A stretch of DNA of 64,000 nt. Source: Thalassospira lucentensis MCCC 1A00383 = DSM 14000 (GTDB taxonomy: Bacteria; Pseudomonadota; Alphaproteobacteria; Rhodospirillales; Thalassospiraceae). Position numbers and translations under genes: made by a program. Shown piece after piece: positions 61,854-64,000 of this stretch. The notes beneath the pieces were generated by a model, which made no database searches, was not told the origin of the DNA, and worked only from the letters and a program-made list of their open reading frames with translations. The stretch spans positions 1 through 64,000 of the forward strand of contig NZ_ATWN01000008.1 of NCBI RefSeq assembly GCF_000421265.1, read 5' to 3'. How positions within the stretch are numbered: position 1 is the stretch's first letter; every line of letters starts with the position of its first letter.

Positions 61854-61940
61854 CCGATCTGACACGCCAAACAGTGCCACCCACCGAAAGGGTGACAGGA
61901 AAAACAATCCCAAGGTCAAACCAGAAGTCTGTGTCGCAGA

Positions 61941-62399
61941 TCAGTCGTGGGTCACGTGGGCAAAGACATCGCGCACCACGCGCGAGATATGCTCATCATC
62001 GATTTGATAGAAAATATGACGCCCACGGCGTTCAGAAGCCAGAATCCGTTGATCGCGCAAATGACGCAAATGATGGCTGCACAGCGATTGTGACATATTG
62101 GTTGCGTCGGCCAGTTCGCCAACGGTTTGGGGCTTTTCAATGCAGCGCAGAACAAGCTGCAAACGTCCGGCATCACCCAATAACGAAAAGATTTTCGCCG
62201 CCGCTTCAATATGGGGCAAGGATAAATCCGTTCCCATGGCCCGCGATGCATCGCGCGTGACAGCCGCCCCTTGCTCGGTACTCAGGCCAAGACGGGCCGC
62301 AGTATCGCATTCATCACAATTTACATCCGCGCCATCTTTTGTGGTCGCAGACGTAGGTGTAGCATCGGATTTACGGGGTGCGGCTTTGCTTTCTGACAT
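61941..62399 (-). CDS. ArsR/SmtB-family metal-responsive repressor
   Basis: The 152-residue protein has an N-terminal extension with CDEC, then the winged helix (KIFSLLGDAGRLQLVLRCIE, VGELADATNMSQSLCSHHLR, RGRHIFYQIDDEH) and a C-terminal helix with D-H spacing (DDEHISRVVRDVFAHVTHD) that matches the alpha5 Zn site. It should release DNA when Zn, Cd or Pb binds, switching on zntA. The chosen ATG is the one before the conserved domain; the longer frame upstream has no family sequence. Confidence 0.9.
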   Translation of the reverse strand: MSESKAAPRKSDATPTSATTKDGADVNCDECDTAARLGLSTEQGAAVTRDASRAMGTDLSLPHIEAAAKIFSLLGDAGRLQLVLRCIEKPQTVGELADATNMSQSLCSHHLRHLRDQRILASERRGRHIFYQIDDEHISRVVRDVFAHVTHD

Positions 62400-62645
62400 A
62401 CCCCCTATTTTCCACGTCCATCCCCCGGTGGCAAGGGGAACGATACAGCAAGACAAAAAATCGCGCCCAAGAATAGCCGATTTGAAATACCTGTTTTCCA
62501 CGGCAGTAGGCCATTCAACGAGCATTGTTTGGCATTTATGAATTGGTCTTTCGAGAATCATGATTGACTATTTTCGATAATTTATTAATGTTTTACATTA
62601 ATTAAATCGCGATATTACGAAGTCACCCTATCAGGAGCCCCGCAC

Positions 62646-63200
62646 ATGCCAAACCCGTCAACATCTAACACGTTTAAACGTGTCCGCATGGTCAGCACAC
62701 TCCTGCACTGGGCCTGTGCTGTAGCAATTCTTTTTCAGATTTGCGTCGTTCCACTTATCTGGTACGCGCCGGGTTGGGCCGAGGTCAGCACCAGTCAGAT
62801 GACGATCAGCCTTGCCGAACTTCACGCGCTGTCGGGCTGGCAGAAATATGTCACGATGGCAGTGATGATGATCCCGTCGCTGGTGATGGCCTATGGGCTT
62901 TATCGCCTGCACAAAATGTTTGTCGCCTTTGCCCGCGACGTCATCTTCAACCCTGAACCGATCCTGCACTTAAAGGCCTTTGGCATCGCGCTTTTGGCGC
63001 AAACTCTGATCAAGCCCGTGACCGGGGCGCTAACATCGGTTCTTGCCACCTTCCACCGCCCGGAAGGCGAGCGCGTTTTATCCATCGGCCTCAGCAATGC
63101 CGAGGCCAGCACACTTTTCCTTGGCGGGCTGATCATCGTCATTGCCTGGGTCCTAGGCGAAGCGGTTCGTATTGATGCCGAAAACCGGAGCTTTGTCTGA
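62646..63200 (+). CDS. DUF2975 family membrane protein
   Basis: The 184-residue protein has four predicted membrane helices (VSTLLHWACAVAILFQICVV, YVTMAVMMIPSLVMAYGLYR, HLKAFGIALLAQTLIKPVTG, TLFLGGLIIVIAWVLGEAVR) and the RLHKMFVAFARDVIFNPEP loop of DUF2975. Such proteins are regularly encoded with a small HTH protein, as here, with a one-base TGATG overlap. The role is unknown. The ATG follows AGGAGCCCC. Confidence 0.9.
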   Translation: MPNPSTSNTFKRVRMVSTLLHWACAVAILFQICVVPLIWYAPGWAEVSTSQMTISLAELHALSGWQKYVTMAVMMIPSLVMAYGLYRLHKMFVAFARDVIFNPEPILHLKAFGIALLAQTLIKPVTGALTSVLATFHRPEGERVLSIGLSNAEASTLFLGGLIIVIAWVLGEAVRIDAENRSFV

Positions 63201-63406
63201 TGGCCATCATTGTCCGGCTGGATGTGATGCTGGCAACACGCAAAATGAAGTCCAAGGACCTAGCATCAAAAATCGGCATTAGCGAACAGAACCTATCGCT
63301 TTTGAAATCGGGGAAAGTGCGCGGTGTGCGGTTTGAAACGCTGGCAGCCATTTGCAAGGAACTTGACTGCCAGCCCGGTGATCTTCTTGAATTTGAGAAA
63401 CCCTGA
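63200..63406 (+). CDS. Small Cro/CI-type HTH protein, DUF2975 partner
   Basis: The 68-residue protein is a single helix-turn-helix (MLATRKMKSKDLASKIGISE, QNLSLLKSGKVRGVRFETLA, AICKELDCQPGDLLEF) of the YozG/HTH_26 type. It overlaps the DUF2975 stop, so the two form a coupled pair that probably regulates itself or is modulated by the membrane protein. No target site is seen. Confidence 0.9.
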   Translation: MAIIVRLDVMLATRKMKSKDLASKIGISEQNLSLLKSGKVRGVRFETLAAICKELDCQPGDLLEFEKP

Positions 63407-63540
63407 TAAACGCCAAGCTCCTTCAAGCACTGAAGACGAGTGTGGCATCCCTCATGCCATGAAATTGCCTTTGATCCGACATTGGCTGTCATCATTGACT
63501 TCTATGTCATAGGTGACAGCCATTTTCAAAGGAGGCATCC

Positions 63541-63816
63541 ATGACGCCGCGCCCGATCCCGGAGCACGCAAAACTGCAACAGACTTTCAAGGACTGGGAG
63601 TTTGGTCTGGCTGCACATTGCAAGAACTCGGAAACTGGCATTGAACCACTGCCCAGCGAAGTGGTTCAGGCATGGGATGATATGGAAGTCGCGTGGAATG
63701 CGATAAAGGATCACGCCCCCAATCCGTCCGAGGCCGAAGTTACCCGGTTTCACGCGGCCAACCGTCGCCTGCAACAGGTTTGGGAAGACATGATCTCAAA
63801 CAAACATCCGCGCTAA
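63541..63816 (+). CDS. Hypothetical protein, 91 residues
   Basis: I do not recognise the family. It is soluble, acidic, helical and Trp-rich (LQQTFKDWEFGLAAHCKNSE, VVQAWDDMEVAWNAIKDHA, RRLQQVWEDM). The ATG follows a perfect AAAGGAGG at seven bases. A 9-bp stem, TGGCTGTCA/TGACAGCCA, at 63483-63522 lies just before the ribosome site and may influence translation. No partner gene is evident. Confidence 0.6.
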   Translation: MTPRPIPEHAKLQQTFKDWEFGLAAHCKNSETGIEPLPSEVVQAWDDMEVAWNAIKDHAPNPSEAEVTRFHAANRRLQQVWEDMISNKHPR

Positions 63817-64000
63817 CCTAGTGTCCATATAACCCGTCTGATCCACTTACACCGGACTTAGCGCACTCCAAGGCATGTGACTTAGATCCCCTCAAACTGA
63901 TCCAATTGTCGGGCATATTACGTAGGGCATTCATCACCCGTAAAATTTGGATTTCCAGTGACCTACGAACTTTCAATTCTTGTGCTCAATGCAATACTCT
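63817..64000. other. Right end of the window
   Basis: About 185 bases to the window end with no reading frame, hairpin or repeat that I can support. It may hold part of a regulatory region for a gene beyond the edge. Confidence 0.4.

Noticed and set aside
1..64000. Prophage, insertion sequence or genomic-island boundaries
   Set aside because: No transposase, integrase, direct target repeats or composition break seen; only the toxin-antitoxin pair next to tRNA-Thr hints at mobility and shows no attachment repeat.

Overview
The window looks like a chromosomal segment of a marine alphaproteobacterium of the Rhodospirillales, most plausibly Thalassospira or a close relative. This is inference: the base composition is moderately GC-rich, the EF-Tu gene follows tRNA-Tyr and tRNA-Gly genes, a complete Entner-Doudoroff operon is present, and small DUF1127 proteins, TRAP transporters and Fe/Zn-uptake clusters typical of that group occur. 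No insertion sequence, prophage or CRISPR array is visible, and gene order and codon use look like core chromosome.

Layout. 1-2100: 5' part of tuf, tRNA-Tyr, tRNA-Gly, rlmB and tRNA-Thr. 2180-2800: a parDE-type toxin-antitoxin pair whose toxin has no ATG/GTG/TTG start. 2900-6770: a TRAP transporter (DctPQM type) with a methylisocitrate-lyase/PEP-mutase family enzyme. 7090-8700: a GNAT acetyltransferase, an XRE-cupin regulator and a rhodanese. 9320-14370: the stress/starvation triad prkA-yeaH-spoVR. 14760-19370: a dipeptide-type ABC transporter lacking ATPase genes, with two related amidotransferase-like proteins. 19490-23310: a solute-binding-like protein, divergent from a Zur-box-controlled operon znuA-DUF1007-NicO exporter. 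23390-25240: an ECF sigma, anti-sigma and small secreted protein cassette. 25400-28130: two tandem copies of a divergent LysR/DUF1127 module. 28230-33950: the complete Entner-Doudoroff operon zwf-pgl-edd-glk-eda. 34900-37060: a 43-residue membrane protein and the PHA depolymerase phaZ. 37150-42740: a KefG/KefC-type K+ efflux pair, an SDR, a Nudix hydrolase, an esterase and a 53-residue protein. 43265-45460: succinate-semialdehyde dehydrogenase and a cytochrome c'. 45600-52480: an arabinofuranosidase operon with a complete ABC sugar importer and its own winged-helix regulator. 52700-58960: a cytochrome b561 divergent from a Fur-box-linked iron operon (imelysin, di-heme DUF1111, imelysin, DUF1513). 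59130-59325: a likely small RNA. 59350-62400: a Zn/Cd P-type ATPase with its ArsR regulator. 62650-63820: a DUF2975 membrane protein, a small HTH protein and an unknown gene.

Themes. Metal homeostasis recurs: Zur-linked zinc uptake, Fur-linked iron uptake and zinc efflux. Carbon storage and use is the second theme: PHA depolymerase, glucose oxidation through the Entner-Doudoroff pathway, and arabinoside and dicarboxylate-type uptake. The most interesting unannotated signal is at 59128-59325. There a Fur-like box overlaps a sigma70-type promoter with 17-nt spacing, followed by about 145 nt with three stem-loops, one with a C/U-rich loop and the last terminator-like. It sits just after the terminator of the iron operon and has the layout expected of an iron-responsive regulatory RNA. 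Four short genes absent from a simple ATG-ORF view are also reported: the AUU-start ParE toxin, the 43- and 53-residue proteins, and the sRNA candidate.
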